This document shows, one piece after another, positions 26,468-35,761 of a stretch of DNA of 64,000 bases (positions within the stretch are counted from its first letter, which is position 1; every line of letters starts with the position of its first letter). The DNA is from Litoribacillus peritrichatus (GTDB lineage: Bacteria > Pseudomonadota > Gammaproteobacteria > Pseudomonadales > Litoribrevibacteraceae): positions 1,674,001 to 1,738,000 of the forward strand of contig NZ_BAABBN010000004.1 of the NCBI RefSeq assembly GCF_039537985.1, in the 5' to 3' direction. Made by a program: the position numbers and the translations under genes. A model generated the notes under the pieces. The model saw only the letters and a list, made by a program, of their open reading frames with translations, did not search any database and was not told the origin of the DNA.

Positions 26468-27217
26468 CTATTCCGACTCGCGTACAAACTCTTCTAATAA
26501 CGCCTTTTGTTCTTTATCCAGTTCTATCTGGCTTAGTAACTCAGGCCGCCTTTGCCAAGTCCTGCCAAGTGACTGTTTCAATCGCCACTTGCGGATGGCT
26601 TCATGATTTCCGCTAAGCAATACATCCGGTACGGTCAGATCATTGATCTGTTCAGGTCTGGTATAGTGTGGGCAATCCAATAACCCTGCTGCAAATGAAT
26701 CTTCTTCTGCCGACATCTCATGACCAAGCGCTCCGGGAATCATTCGTGTAACCGAATCAATCATCACCATTGCCGCCAGTTCACCACCACTCAACACGTA
26801 ATCACCAATAGACCATTCCTCATCAACCTCGGTTTGTATTACCCGCTCGTCAATGCCTTCATAACGACCCGCTACGATGATTAATCGTTTTTGGGACGCG
26901 AGGTATTTAACACCCTCTTGGTCCAAGGTACGCCCTTGTGGCGACATATAAATGACCTTAGCACCCTCACCAGCCGCTTGTTTTGCTGCCTGGATTGCAT
27001 CCTGTAAAGGCTGAACCTTCATCAACATGCCTGGGCCACCACCATAAGGACGGTCATCTACTGTTCTGTGTCGGTCATGCGTGAAATCCCTTGGATTCCA
27101 TGTTTCGACTTGCAACAAGCCTTTTTCACATGCCCTTCTGGTGACCCCATGTTCTGTAACAGCAGAAAACATTTCCGGAAACAGAGATATAACTCCAATC
27201 CACGTGTTTTCCATCAA
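26468..27217 (-). CDS. trmD: tRNA (guanine-N1-)-methyltransferase TrmD
   Basis: A 249-residue SPOUT methyltransferase that makes m1G37 in tRNAs reading CNN codons and prevents frameshifting. The trefoil-knot SAM site is seen in YMSPQGRTLDQ, IIVAGRYEGIDERVI and SIGDYVLSGGELA; DRPYGGGPGMLMK near residue 55 is also diagnostic. It has the standard length and lies 16 bases after rimM in the ribosomal operon. Confidence 0.97.
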   Translation of the reverse strand: MMENTWIGVISLFPEMFSAVTEHGVTRRACEKGLLQVETWNPRDFTHDRHRTVDDRPYGGGPGMLMKVQPLQDAIQAAKQAAGEGAKVIYMSPQGRTLDQEGVKYLASQKRLIIVAGRYEGIDERVIQTEVDEEWSIGDYVLSGGELAAMVMIDSVTRMIPGALGHEMSAEEDSFAAGLLDCPHYTRPEQINDLTVPDVLLSGNHEAIRKWRLKQSLGRTWQRRPELLSQIELDKEQKALLEEFVRESE

Positions 27218-27233
27218 ACAACCCTTTTACAGA

Positions 27234-27776
27234 TTAAAACTCTGGGTCCCAGTCTACGGTAATCGTCTGTTCTTCAAGATCAACATTAAGAACATACAGA
27301 TCCGGTAAATACGGAACCAAACGTTCTTGTTTATCAATACTTCCAGAACAAGATTTAACAACGAGAATATCGTTTGAGCCGGTTTCAGTCAGGTAAGCTA
27401 CCTTTCCTAAAAGCACGGGCTCGCCCTCTACTGCAACACTGATCACCTTTAGGTTTTCAAGCTGATGCCAGTAGTAATCCCCATCGTCAAGCTCAGGTAG
27501 TTCATCGCCAGTCACTTTAATTAAGCTTCCAGAGAACGTTGCTGCCTGATCTCGATCATCGCATTTTGCCAGCTTAGCAATCATACCCTTGCCATGACGC
27601 TGACACTTTTCGACTTCAACCGTAATTTTTTTACCATTGGAGTCGAGATACCACGGTTGATAATCAAATATGCCTTCCATTGGTTCGGTATAAGAATAAA
27701 CTTTTACCCAACCTTTCACCCCAAATACGCCAGTTATTTTCCCCAGCGTAACGGTTTTATCAGAACTACTTGCCAT
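27234..27776 (-). CDS. rimM: Ribosome maturation factor RimM
   Basis: A 180-residue 30S assembly factor that binds uS19. The N-terminal RimM domain begins VTLGKITGVFGVKGWVKVYS and a PRC-barrel follows around DDGDYYWHQLENLKV. It is the second gene of the rpsP-rimM-trmD-rplS operon, with a 45-base gap after rpsP. Confidence 0.96.
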   Translation of the reverse strand: MASSSDKTVTLGKITGVFGVKGWVKVYSYTEPMEGIFDYQPWYLDSNGKKITVEVEKCQRHGKGMIAKLAKCDDRDQAATFSGSLIKVTGDELPELDDGDYYWHQLENLKVISVAVEGEPVLLGKVAYLTETGSNDILVVKSCSGSIDKQERLVPYLPDLYVLNVDLEEQTITVDWDPEF

Positions 27777-27821
27777 ATTTAATAATCAGCCAACCCGATA
27801 CCGAAGTACAAAAAACCCAAC

Positions 27822-28064
27822 TTATTTAGCTGAATCTTTAACTAGCTTTGCAACGCGATCAGAAAGCTGAGCACCTTTACCAACCCAGTATTCAACACGC
27901 TCAGAATCGATGCGTAGACGCTCTTCCTGACCACGAGCGACGGGATTAAAGAACCCTACCCGCTCGATAAAGCGACCGTCACGTGCATTACGTGAGTCAG
28001 CTACTGAAATGTGATAGAAAGGGCGTTTTTTTGAACCGCTACGTGCTAATCGAATTACTACCAT
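27822..28064 (-). CDS. rpsP: 30S ribosomal protein bS16
   Basis: An 80-residue ribosomal protein starting MVVIRLARSGSKKRPFYHI and containing ADSRNARDGRFIERVGFFNP. A longer frame reaches 28139, but the ATG at 28064 gives the exact family length and N-terminus, with AAGGA upstream. It is the first gene of the ribosomal operon. Confidence 0.97.
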   Translation of the reverse strand: MVVIRLARSGSKKRPFYHISVADSRNARDGRFIERVGFFNPVARGQEERLRIDSERVEYWVGKGAQLSDRVAKLVKDSAK

Positions 28065-28225
28065 AAGGTTTCGATCCTTTATCTGCGGGCAGGTTTTGAG
28101 ATCACCTACCGTTAGTGTTAAGACAATCCAGGTCAGCAAAACCCGAAAAGTCCGGTAAATTAAGAGCGCACATTCTACGCGACTAAAACAATAAAAGATA
28201 CCGGTATTTCAACATTTAGAAACGA

Positions 28226-28252
28226 CAAAGCCGCTGATAAACAGCGGCTTTG
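28226..28252 (-). terminator. Terminator of ffh
   Basis: CAAAGCCGCTG and CAGCGGCTTTG around a 5-base loop, 23 bases after the ffh stop. The U-run is modest (TTTGTCGTTTC). Confidence 0.75.
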
Positions 28253-28275
28253 AAGAACCATCACTCAAACGGCGA

Positions 28276-29700
28276 TTAGAATTTCGGAGGCAAACCGCCT
28301 GGGCCACCCATACCGCCCATGCCACCAGGGCCACCCATTCCTCCTGGACCGCCGCCGCCAAACATGCCGCCCATGCCACGCATCATGTTGGCTACTGCAC
28401 CTTTCTTACTGAACTTCTTCATCATCTTTTGCATTTGCTTATGCTGTTTAAGAAGACGATTAATATCCTGCAAGTTTGTACCTGAACCCGCCGCAATTCG
28501 TTTTTTGCGCGAATTATTAATCACATCCGGGAAACGGCGTTCATGAGGCGTCATCGAATTAATGATCGATTCCATCTGAACAAACATTTTCTCATTCAGA
28601 TGGTCGCCAGCCATTTGCGACAAGTTCCCCATTCCAGGAAGCTTATCCAGAAGGCTGGTCATGCCACCCATGTTTTTCATCTGCTGAAGCTGATCGCGGA
28701 AATCTTCCAGGTTAAACCCTTTACCCTTCTTGATTTTCTTCGCAAACTTTTCCGCTTTCTGCTTATCAATCTTACGATCAGCTTCTTCGATAAGCGACAA
28801 AACATCGCCCATACCAAGAATACGCGACGCCATACGATCCGGGTGAAACGCCTCAAGTGCATCGGTTTTCTCACCCACACCCAAGAACTTAATCGGTTTA
28901 CCTGTAATATGACGCACAGATAACGCGGCACCACCACGAGCATCACCATCAACCTTCGTCAGCACAACACCGGTCAGTGGCAATGCATCATTGAATGCTT
29001 TTGCTGTATTTGCAGCATCCTGCCCCGTCATGGCATCAACCACAAACAGGGTTTCAACTGGATTTACTGCCGCATGAAGGCGCTTAATCTCGCCCATCAT
29101 TTCTTCATCAATATGAAGACGACCCGCAGTATCCACAATGACTACATCTGCCTGCTTACGCTTGGCCGCTGCGATCGCTTCTTGTGCGATGTAAACCGGG
29201 TCCTGATCACCGGTACTTGGATGAAACTCCAATTCAAGGTCTGTCGCTAATGTTTCCAGCTGTTTAATCGCCGCCGGGCGATAAACATCAGCAGAAGTTA
29301 CCAGTACTTTCTTTTTCTTCTGTTCTTTTAGAAACTTACCAAGTTTACCTACAGTTGTGGTTTTACCCGCCCCCTGAAGGCCTGCCATCATAATCACAGC
29401 AGGAGGTTGAGCCGAAAGATCCAGATCTTCGTTGGCCTCACCCATGATGAGTTCAAGTTCTTCTTGAACGATCTTTACAAATTCCTGACCCGGGTTCAGA
29501 TGCTGAGACACATCCAGGCCAATGGCTCGTTCTTTAACTTTACCAATAAAGGCCTTAACCACTAACAATGCGACGTCGGCTTCTAATAAAGCCAAGCGCA
29601 CTTCACGTAACGTCCCTTTAATGTTTTCTTCCGTCAGTTTGGCCTGACCGGTAATTTGTTTGAGGGAGTCCGTTAAGCGATCGGATAAATTTTCAAACAT
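28276..29700 (-). CDS. ffh: Signal recognition particle protein Ffh
   Basis: A 474-residue GTPase that binds 4.5S RNA and nascent signal sequences and delivers ribosomes to FtsY. An N-domain is followed by the G-domain with GLQGAGKTTTVGKL, DTAGRLHIDEE and TKVDGDARGG, then the methionine-rich M-domain (MKNMGGMTSLLDKLPGM) and a Gly/Met/Pro-rich tail of about 35 residues made of GGMGGPGGM-like repeats. The gene lies upstream of rpsP on the same strand, as in Pseudomonas, and is divergent from the ccsA-like gene. Confidence 0.97.
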   Translation of the reverse strand: MFENLSDRLTDSLKQITGQAKLTEENIKGTLREVRLALLEADVALLVVKAFIGKVKERAIGLDVSQHLNPGQEFVKIVQEELELIMGEANEDLDLSAQPPAVIMMAGLQGAGKTTTVGKLGKFLKEQKKKKVLVTSADVYRPAAIKQLETLATDLELEFHPSTGDQDPVYIAQEAIAAAKRKQADVVIVDTAGRLHIDEEMMGEIKRLHAAVNPVETLFVVDAMTGQDAANTAKAFNDALPLTGVVLTKVDGDARGGAALSVRHITGKPIKFLGVGEKTDALEAFHPDRMASRILGMGDVLSLIEEADRKIDKQKAEKFAKKIKKGKGFNLEDFRDQLQQMKNMGGMTSLLDKLPGMGNLSQMAGDHLNEKMFVQMESIINSMTPHERRFPDVINNSRKKRIAAGSGTNLQDINRLLKQHKQMQKMMKKFSKKGAVANMMRGMGGMFGGGGPGGMGGPGGMGGMGGPGGLPPKF

Positions 29701-29999
29701 GTAATATTTCTACCTGCAAGTAATCGACAACATCCAAATAGCTCAGACACAGTGTATTTACTGTTTATACCTACTTTATAAAAGTAAGATTTGACCTAAA
29801 GCAAAGATAAGGACGAGCTTAAATTATAGAATTAGCCATATTCTAACTGATTCTGCACCTCAGAAGCTATCAGGACACTTCTCTAAAGATTCTATATGTG
29901 ACAAACTAGCGGAGTTTTTTAGAGTTAACGACCTCTAAGCAGTTATTGGTTTTATCTATTCAGGCAAGAATATTTTAATAACAGGAAAATTAATCCGAT

Positions 30000-30818
30000 A
30001 TGTTGGCGCTAATCGCAGCTCTAGCCGTTTCCTTTGTGTATTGCTCCGTAGCAGTTTCTCAATTACGAACTCTGAACGGCAAAAACGGCCTTTCTATTCA
30101 GGCTCAAAATGCGGCCCTGGCCATTGCTATCGCTGTGCACTTTATTATTTGTGGCTACCAAATGCGTACAGGCAACGGGCCTGACATCAGCATTAATAAT
30201 ATTTCCTCTTTAGTCGCGGCGCTCATCAGCTTAATGGTGCTGTTAAACAGTTTTAAAAAACCGGTACTTAGCTTATTCATAGGCATAGCGCCTTTTGCAT
30301 CGCTGGCCTTATTGTGGTCCGTCACGGTAACAGAACCGACACAAATTACGGTTCACCATCTGACGGCAGGTTTAGCAACCCACATCATCCTATCCATAAC
30401 TTCATACGCATTTTTCAGTATTGCAGCCTTACAGGCCATCTTATTACTGGTACTGAACAACAAGCTGAAACAGCGCCATAACAGCTGGAACATCATCAAA
30501 GCGTTACCACCGCTACAAACGATGGAGCACTTGTTATTCAACATGCTGTGGACCGGATTCATTTTATTGACCGGAGCAATGATCGCCGGGGTAATTTTTG
30601 TTGATGATCTCTTTGAACAGCATCTTGTTCACAAAACCACATTATCCATAGCCGCATGGCTGGTTTTTGGAACGCTGTTATTAGGACATCAAATGCAGGG
30701 CTGGCGAGGAAAAAAAGCGATTCGCTGGACTTTAGGCGGCTGGGCACTGTTACTGCTCGGCTACTTTGGCAGTAAAATTGTCATCGAGTTGATCCTTCAA
30801 TTGCCATCTTCATCTTGA
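30000..30818 (+). CDS. CcsA/YpjD-like inner-membrane protein
   Basis: A 272-residue polytopic protein with about eight transmembrane helices, the cytochrome c assembly (CcsA/CcmC) fold. The region TVHHLTAGLATHIILSITSYA contains a His and corresponds to part of the haem-handling helices in this family. In E. coli the equivalent gene beside ffh is ypjD (corE), whose product is not clearly a cytochrome c maturation factor. The start is ATG with AGGAAAAT upstream. It is followed 59 bases later by the CorC-type gene, the same pairing as in enterobacteria. Confidence 0.85.
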   Translation: MLALIAALAVSFVYCSVAVSQLRTLNGKNGLSIQAQNAALAIAIAVHFIICGYQMRTGNGPDISINNISSLVAALISLMVLLNSFKKPVLSLFIGIAPFASLALLWSVTVTEPTQITVHHLTAGLATHIILSITSYAFFSIAALQAILLLVLNNKLKQRHNSWNIIKALPPLQTMEHLLFNMLWTGFILLTGAMIAGVIFVDDLFEQHLVHKTTLSIAAWLVFGTLLLGHQMQGWRGKKAIRWTLGGWALLLLGYFGSKIVIELILQLPSSS

Positions 30819-30877
30819 CTGATGGCTTATTCTGCTCAACAATTCCAACAAATTAGCATTGAAAGGCCTTTCCTTCC

Positions 30878-32137
30878 TTGAACGAACACTCGATTACACT
30901 TTTAAGTGTATTTTTATTCTTCCTTATCATTCTTTCAGCATTTTTCTCAAGCTCAGAAACGGGGATGATGTCTCTTAACCGCTATCGCCTTAAACATTTG
31001 GCCAAAAGCGGAAATCGTGGTGCTAAGAACGCTGAAAAGCTACTTAAATCGCCAGACAAACTGATCAGTGTCATTCTGGTGGGTAACAACTTTGTCAATA
31101 TTCTTGCGTCAGCCATCGCCACACTGATTGCAGTCCAGCTTTGGGGAGACGCCGGGATCGCCATTGCGACCACTGCCCTGACCATTGTGGTTCTGATATT
31201 TGCAGAGGTCACACCAAAAACCATTGCCGCACTACACCCAGAACGAATCGCATTTCCCGCTTCGTTTGTTTTAGCGGTGCTGCTCAAGCTGCTTTATCCA
31301 GTGATTTGGGTATTGAACCTGATAACAAAATCCTTGCTTAGAATGATTGGTATCAAGTCCGATGGCTCCGGTTCTGACGCGCTAAGCAAAGAAGAACTCC
31401 GAACGGTACTGTATGAGTCAAGTCACCGCATTTCACCTAAATACAAAGATATGCTGGTTTCCATTATCGACCTGGAAAAGGTCACCGTGAATGACATCAT
31501 GGTGCCCCGCAACGATATCGTAGGTATCGATCTTGACCTAGAAATTGATGAAATTGTCGAGCGTATCAGTCACAGCCAACACACAAGATTGCCGGTTTAT
31601 AAATCAGACATCAATAAAGTCGTTGGCTTAGTGCACCTACGCAGCATCAACCGTTTTTTAAAAGAAGATAACCTCACCAAGTCAATGATCATGCAGGCAA
31701 CCCGCGAGCCTTACTTTGTGCCTGAAAGTACACCGTTACACACCCAGATGTTTAACTTTCAGAAAGAAAAACGTCGTATCGGTATCGTTGTAGATGAATA
31801 CGGTGATGTCATGGGCATCGTAACCCTGGAAGATATTCTGGAAGAAATTGTTGGCGAGTTCACCACCGACATAGCCACCATGAACCAAGACATTACGCCA
31901 CAAAATGACGGCTCATTTATCATTGACGGTGCTGCGCCGATCCGGGACATCAATAAGTCTCTGAACTGGAACTTGCCCACCGAAGGTCCCAAAACCATCA
32001 ACGGTTTGATCATCGACTATTTGGAATACATTCCGGATGCCAATTTAAGTCTGCGCCTTCAGAATTACTACATTGAAGTTTTGCAGGTCAAAGACAATAT
32101 GATTAAGTCTACGCGCATCATTCCTGCAAAAAACTGA
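30878..32137 (+). CDS. CNNM/CorC-type transporter (YfjD-like) with CBS domains
   Basis: A 419-residue protein with an N-terminal DUF21/CNNM membrane domain (FFSSSETGMMSLNRYRL, LVGNNFVNILASAIAT), a CBS pair (VNDIMVPRNDIVGIDLD and the HTRLPVYKS region) and a C-terminal CorC_HlyC domain (DGAAPIRDINKSLNW). CNNM proteins transport or regulate Mg2+; direct transport by this branch is supported only by homology. The initiation codon is TTG at 30878 with GAAAGG eight bases upstream. It follows the CcsA-like gene and ends at a terminator. Confidence 0.9.
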   Translation: MNEHSITLLSVFLFFLIILSAFFSSSETGMMSLNRYRLKHLAKSGNRGAKNAEKLLKSPDKLISVILVGNNFVNILASAIATLIAVQLWGDAGIAIATTALTIVVLIFAEVTPKTIAALHPERIAFPASFVLAVLLKLLYPVIWVLNLITKSLLRMIGIKSDGSGSDALSKEELRTVLYESSHRISPKYKDMLVSIIDLEKVTVNDIMVPRNDIVGIDLDLEIDEIVERISHSQHTRLPVYKSDINKVVGLVHLRSINRFLKEDNLTKSMIMQATREPYFVPESTPLHTQMFNFQKEKRRIGIVVDEYGDVMGIVTLEDILEEIVGEFTTDIATMNQDITPQNDGSFIIDGAAPIRDINKSLNWNLPTEGPKTINGLIIDYLEYIPDANLSLRLQNYYIEVLQVKDNMIKSTRIIPAKN

Positions 32138-32165
32138 TCAAACTACAATAACCTCTCTATCCACA

Positions 32166-32192
32166 AGGTTGCTCTAACTCATTGAGCAACCT
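32166..32192 (+). terminator. Hairpin terminator after the CorC-type gene
   Basis: AGGTTGCTC and GAGCAACCT with a 9-base loop, followed by ACATTTTCCTT. The T-run is imperfect. Confidence 0.65.
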
Positions 32193-32320
32193 ACATTTTC
32201 CTTAAAAAAACCATTCAAACTCCGGTTTCCACTGTAATATTTTGTTCAAATAACGGTCAAATTTCATACATATAACCGCCATAGACTTCTAATAAAACGT
32301 TCACAGGAGTCGGGCAAGAT

Positions 32321-34753
32321 ATGTCCCAAAAAGCCACAAATTCATCGACCAGTAAGAGTGAAATCCTTCAATCATTTGATGAAGGCAAGTCCCCTCTTAC
32401 TCATCACGCTGAATCTCTCACAGAACAACTTTGCTGTGAATTGTTAGGCATAAACCCCAATGATATTTCAACTTTGCCTTTCACCGGAAAAGACATTACT
32501 GCCGGTTCTGAAACTGAGCTCCAGGTTGCCGTCATGGGCACAAAAGAACACGTTGACCTCCCAAAAATCATCCGAAGTTCTTCTTACTATGCAAATGTTG
32601 TTCGCCGCTCTAATACAGGCGACACCCCCGACAACGCCGTAGAGTGTTTAAACGAATATTTGGATAACGACACCAACATCTGGGAAAACAGCTGGGTTCG
32701 TTTTCCGCTCGAACACCTAAACAATCAAAGTCTCCATGTGTTCAATAACGATTTAAAAGCAGATAAAACCACAGAAGACAGCCCACAACGCGGCGACTCA
32801 AACACTTTTTTGTTCATGCAAGACGAGCAACCCTGGGTACGTGTTCCTATCTCCTATCTCGTTAAACTTTCATTGGCCGACATTCTGGCGGATAAGTATG
32901 AGCTGCCAGAGCAAATTCGATCCAAAGGGATGGAATTATTGGATAATTTCTCAAACGACAACACGTCACCGGAAACACACTCCTTTAAAGTGCTCGACCT
33001 TGAGGCCGAAAAAGGCTTGGGGTTTCAGCTTTCCAGAGAAACCTCACACCGATTTCTGTTCACCCACTTACTGACTGAATACGCAAACAAACACTTTGGT
33101 TTGGAGCAGGCTCAACAAAAAGCATTAATCTTCTTTTCACCGCACCCGCCGGTTCGCCAAAAGCAGCTGAACGATTGCATTTCCGATAACTTCTATCGTG
33201 AACTTTTCATGAGTCCATGCCTTTCCGGTTGGGATAAAGGCGAAGAAAAGCACGCTTATATGGCGCTCTGCCATCAGGTATTAAGCCGCTCTCATTTAAA
33301 TGCTGTTGCTAAATTGCGCGATGCGGGCATCATTAACTCAAATCTGGTCGTGCTGCCAAATACCTCAAACATCAGCTTGGCGAACAATGGCACGCACATC
33401 AGCCTCGGCAGTAAAAAAATTCAAGCATCACTTGAAGATCAAGACTGCCAATTTAATGAGTCCCATGAAAAATACCTTGGTGATTTGGCCATTAAAATTA
33501 CCGAACACTTCCTGCCTTTGTTTGTCGGCACCTACACAGCGGCGCCTTATCGTATCGATTTTGAGCAATTTCACCCTGAAACCGTGCTGGGTTTTCTTCC
33601 TCACGAAGTTGACTTTACCCATCTTCGAATGTTTTGGCGTCGATGGAAAAGTAAGGCCAAAATCAAATTCATCGGCAGACCCATTACTCCTTTTGGTCCT
33701 GACCTGATCGATAATACGGTAAGGTCCTCATTAGGACTCAAAGGCGACTTTGTCCCTGACTTCAGATTAATTGACTATCCCGCTGCTCTTCTCAGCACAG
33801 AAGAACATGCAGCCTTGGATGGCACACTCGGCAATCAGGACTTATTAAAAGACGACCTGGATAAAATGGGGATTTTTGACCGAAGTATGTCCATGTACTT
33901 GTTATTCAAGCTTCGGGAGTTTAACAAAATGGGCTACTGCGGTTTCGAAGGCCGTCACTACTCACTGTTTCACAGCATTGAGAATGACATGGGCTTCGCC
34001 GTCAACCTTCAAATCCTGATTCAAGCCGTTGCCTATAAATTAATCGCGGAAGGCCAGGTCACACACCAGGACATTCCTGATACACCTGAAATAGAAAGCG
34101 AACGACGTCAGATTTTCTTCACAGCAGCCGTCGACCTAAAGAAATTTTCTATCAAGCAGGACTCTAAAAATGTGTTTTTAGGTAAGCTGCTTGAATTTGC
34201 CGACAAGATTAAAAAAAGCCGGAGAAACAAAGGGTTCAACGTAATCAAGCTTCAGGATTACAGAATTGCATTGCTCCGCTTTCTTCAAACAGAAGGCCGG
34301 GAGATCATCGCTGACATGGGCCTGCAGGACACCATCAACGACCTTGAAGCCCGCTTAACGGGCGATCAGGCCGTCTCCTCTCGTTTAATTAAAGACATCA
34401 TGAAAAATGAACGCATTCCTGATCCAATCCGAATGACCGGAAAGCGTTTTAACCGTAATGCCGAAGAGTACTACCGCAGTGATTTACGTGCTCAGCACTT
34501 ATCCGAAGCAATGGCATCCGTCATCCATAAGCTCAGCCAGCTGAACAACGAAGAAAGCGCACTGCTGGAAACACAACTGAATCTTCAGACGACGCTTGCT
34601 CTCTGGCTGGAGCAAGTCAAGCAACACCTAGCCGCAGACACATTAAACAGCGAGCAAATCAGGCAGTTAATCGCACTCATCATTTATCTGGATTGCGATC
34701 TATCCGCGCATACTTTGAACCAAAAAAATCAGGAATTCATGCAAGCATGTTAA
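32321..34753 (+). CDS. Uncharacterised 810-residue cytosolic protein, first gene of a lipid-enzyme operon
   Basis: I do not recognise this protein. It has no signal peptide and no convincing transmembrane helix. The first 30 residues are Ser/Thr-rich and probably disordered, the middle (about 220-560) is mixed alpha/beta with conserved-looking HPPVRQKQL, GTYTAAPYRIDF and GFEGRHYSLFHSIENDMG, and the C-terminal 250 residues look mainly helical with basic patches (DKIKKSRRNKGF). A GGAG upstream supports the start. The stop overlaps the start of the decarboxylase-like gene, and the Lgt-like gene follows after one base, so the three are almost certainly one transcript and translationally coupled. 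By context it may handle a substrate or acceptor for lipid modification; this is inference. Confidence 0.75.
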   Translation: MSQKATNSSTSKSEILQSFDEGKSPLTHHAESLTEQLCCELLGINPNDISTLPFTGKDITAGSETELQVAVMGTKEHVDLPKIIRSSSYYANVVRRSNTGDTPDNAVECLNEYLDNDTNIWENSWVRFPLEHLNNQSLHVFNNDLKADKTTEDSPQRGDSNTFLFMQDEQPWVRVPISYLVKLSLADILADKYELPEQIRSKGMELLDNFSNDNTSPETHSFKVLDLEAEKGLGFQLSRETSHRFLFTHLLTEYANKHFGLEQAQQKALIFFSPHPPVRQKQLNDCISDNFYRELFMSPCLSGWDKGEEKHAYMALCHQVLSRSHLNAVAKLRDAGIINSNLVVLPNTSNISLANNGTHISLGSKKIQASLEDQDCQFNESHEKYLGDLAIKITEHFLPLFVGTYTAAPYRIDFEQFHPETVLGFLPHEVDFTHLRMFWRRWKSKAKIKFIGRPITPFGPDLIDNTVRSSLGLKGDFVPDFRLIDYPAALLSTEEHAALDGTLGNQDLLKDDLDKMGIFDRSMSMYLLFKLREFNKMGYCGFEGRHYSLFHSIENDMGFAVNLQILIQAVAYKLIAEGQVTHQDIPDTPEIESERRQIFFTAAVDLKKFSIKQDSKNVFLGKLLEFADKIKKSRRNKGFNVIKLQDYRIALLRFLQTEGREIIADMGLQDTINDLEARLTGDQAVSSRLIKDIMKNERIPDPIRMTGKRFNRNAEEYYRSDLRAQHLSEAMASVIHKLSQLNNEESALLETQLNLQTTLALWLEQVKQHLAADTLNSEQIRQLIALIIYLDCDLSAHTLNQKNQEFMQAC

Positions 34754-35760
34754 TGCATCAATATATCGACCGAAAAGAAAATGTCATCGACGAAACATTG
34801 TTTGCCGACCGGATCGTTCAGTGGCTCTACAGTTCTGCACGTGAAAAAGCACCGAATGTATTTAAAGCCTTAACCAGCGCACAAAGCTCACGGTTACTGG
34901 CTCACCTGAACTTTGACATGGCATTAACGACTCGTCTGCTTGGCAATAAAAAGTTTTTAAAACAGTGCGGCTTGAATCTGGCCGAATGTATCGACCCACC
35001 GGAATCCTTCACCACAGCCCGGCGGATTTTTGAACGCAAGATCCGTTACTGGGAGTGCAGGCCTCAGCCAGTACAAACAGACGCAATCCTGTCTCCGGCG
35101 GACTCCCGCATGCTAATCGGGTCTCTGAATGACCATTCTCAACTGTTTATTAAAGATAAGTTCTTCAAATTTGAAGAAATGATTGGTACCGACCAACATA
35201 AATGGCTTTCAGCGTTTGAGGGCGGAGATTTCGCCATCTTCAGACTGACGCCCGATAAATACCATTACAATCATGCCCCGGTGAGCGGCAAAGTCGTGGA
35301 TATTTACGAGGTGGATGGCCATTTTCACTCCTGCAACCCTGGCGCAATCGTTAAGGTCGTCACGCCCTACTCCAAAAACCGAAGGGTAGTCACCATCATA
35401 GATACCGACATTCCTGGCGGAACCAACGTAGGTTTAGTCGCTATGATCGAAGTCGTCGCGCTGATGATCGGAGAAATTGAACAGTGCTACAGCGACAAAG
35501 AATATTTGAATCCGGTCACTGTTGAGCCCGGCCTATTTTTGAAAAAAGGCCAACCCAAAAGCCTCTATCATCCGGGCAGCAGTACCGACGTATTGATCTT
35601 CCAGAAAAATCGCATGAAGTTCGATGATAAATTAGTAAGTAATTTATCCAATCCACAAGCTGTCAGTCGTTTTAATGACGCCTTTAACCAACCTCTGATT
35701 GAGACCGACGTTGCAGTCCGGTCACTAATCGGGACACCTGTGTACAACGGAGAAAGATAA
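34747..35760 (+). CDS. Phosphatidylserine decarboxylase-like enzyme
   Basis: A protein of 335-337 residues with the Psd family core. SPADSRMLIG carries the Asp of the catalytic triad, FRLTPDKYHYNHAPVSGKV carries the His, and GSSTDVLIF near residue 285 is the self-processing site that generates the pyruvoyl group, with Ser-Ser-Thr where the classical enzyme has Gly-Ser-Thr. It has an N-terminal extension of about 110 residues and lacks the N-terminal membrane segment of E. coli Psd, resembling the PSD2-type branch. The start is either ATG 34747 or ATG 34753, both overlapping the upstream stop. Whether it makes phosphatidylethanolamine or acts on another serine-containing molecule is open; the surrounding operon argues for a specialised role. 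Confidence 0.85.
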   Translation: MLMHQYIDRKENVIDETLFADRIVQWLYSSAREKAPNVFKALTSAQSSRLLAHLNFDMALTTRLLGNKKFLKQCGLNLAECIDPPESFTTARRIFERKIRYWECRPQPVQTDAILSPADSRMLIGSLNDHSQLFIKDKFFKFEEMIGTDQHKWLSAFEGGDFAIFRLTPDKYHYNHAPVSGKVVDIYEVDGHFHSCNPGAIVKVVTPYSKNRRVVTIIDTDIPGGTNVGLVAMIEVVALMIGEIEQCYSDKEYLNPVTVEPGLFLKKGQPKSLYHPGSSTDVLIFQKNRMKFDDKLVSNLSNPQAVSRFNDAFNQPLIETDVAVRSLIGTPVYNGER

Positions 35761-35761
35761 A

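Noticed and set aside
28543..28923. Open frame on the plus strand within ffh
   Set aside because: It is antisense to the Ffh M-domain and has no start signal or domain.
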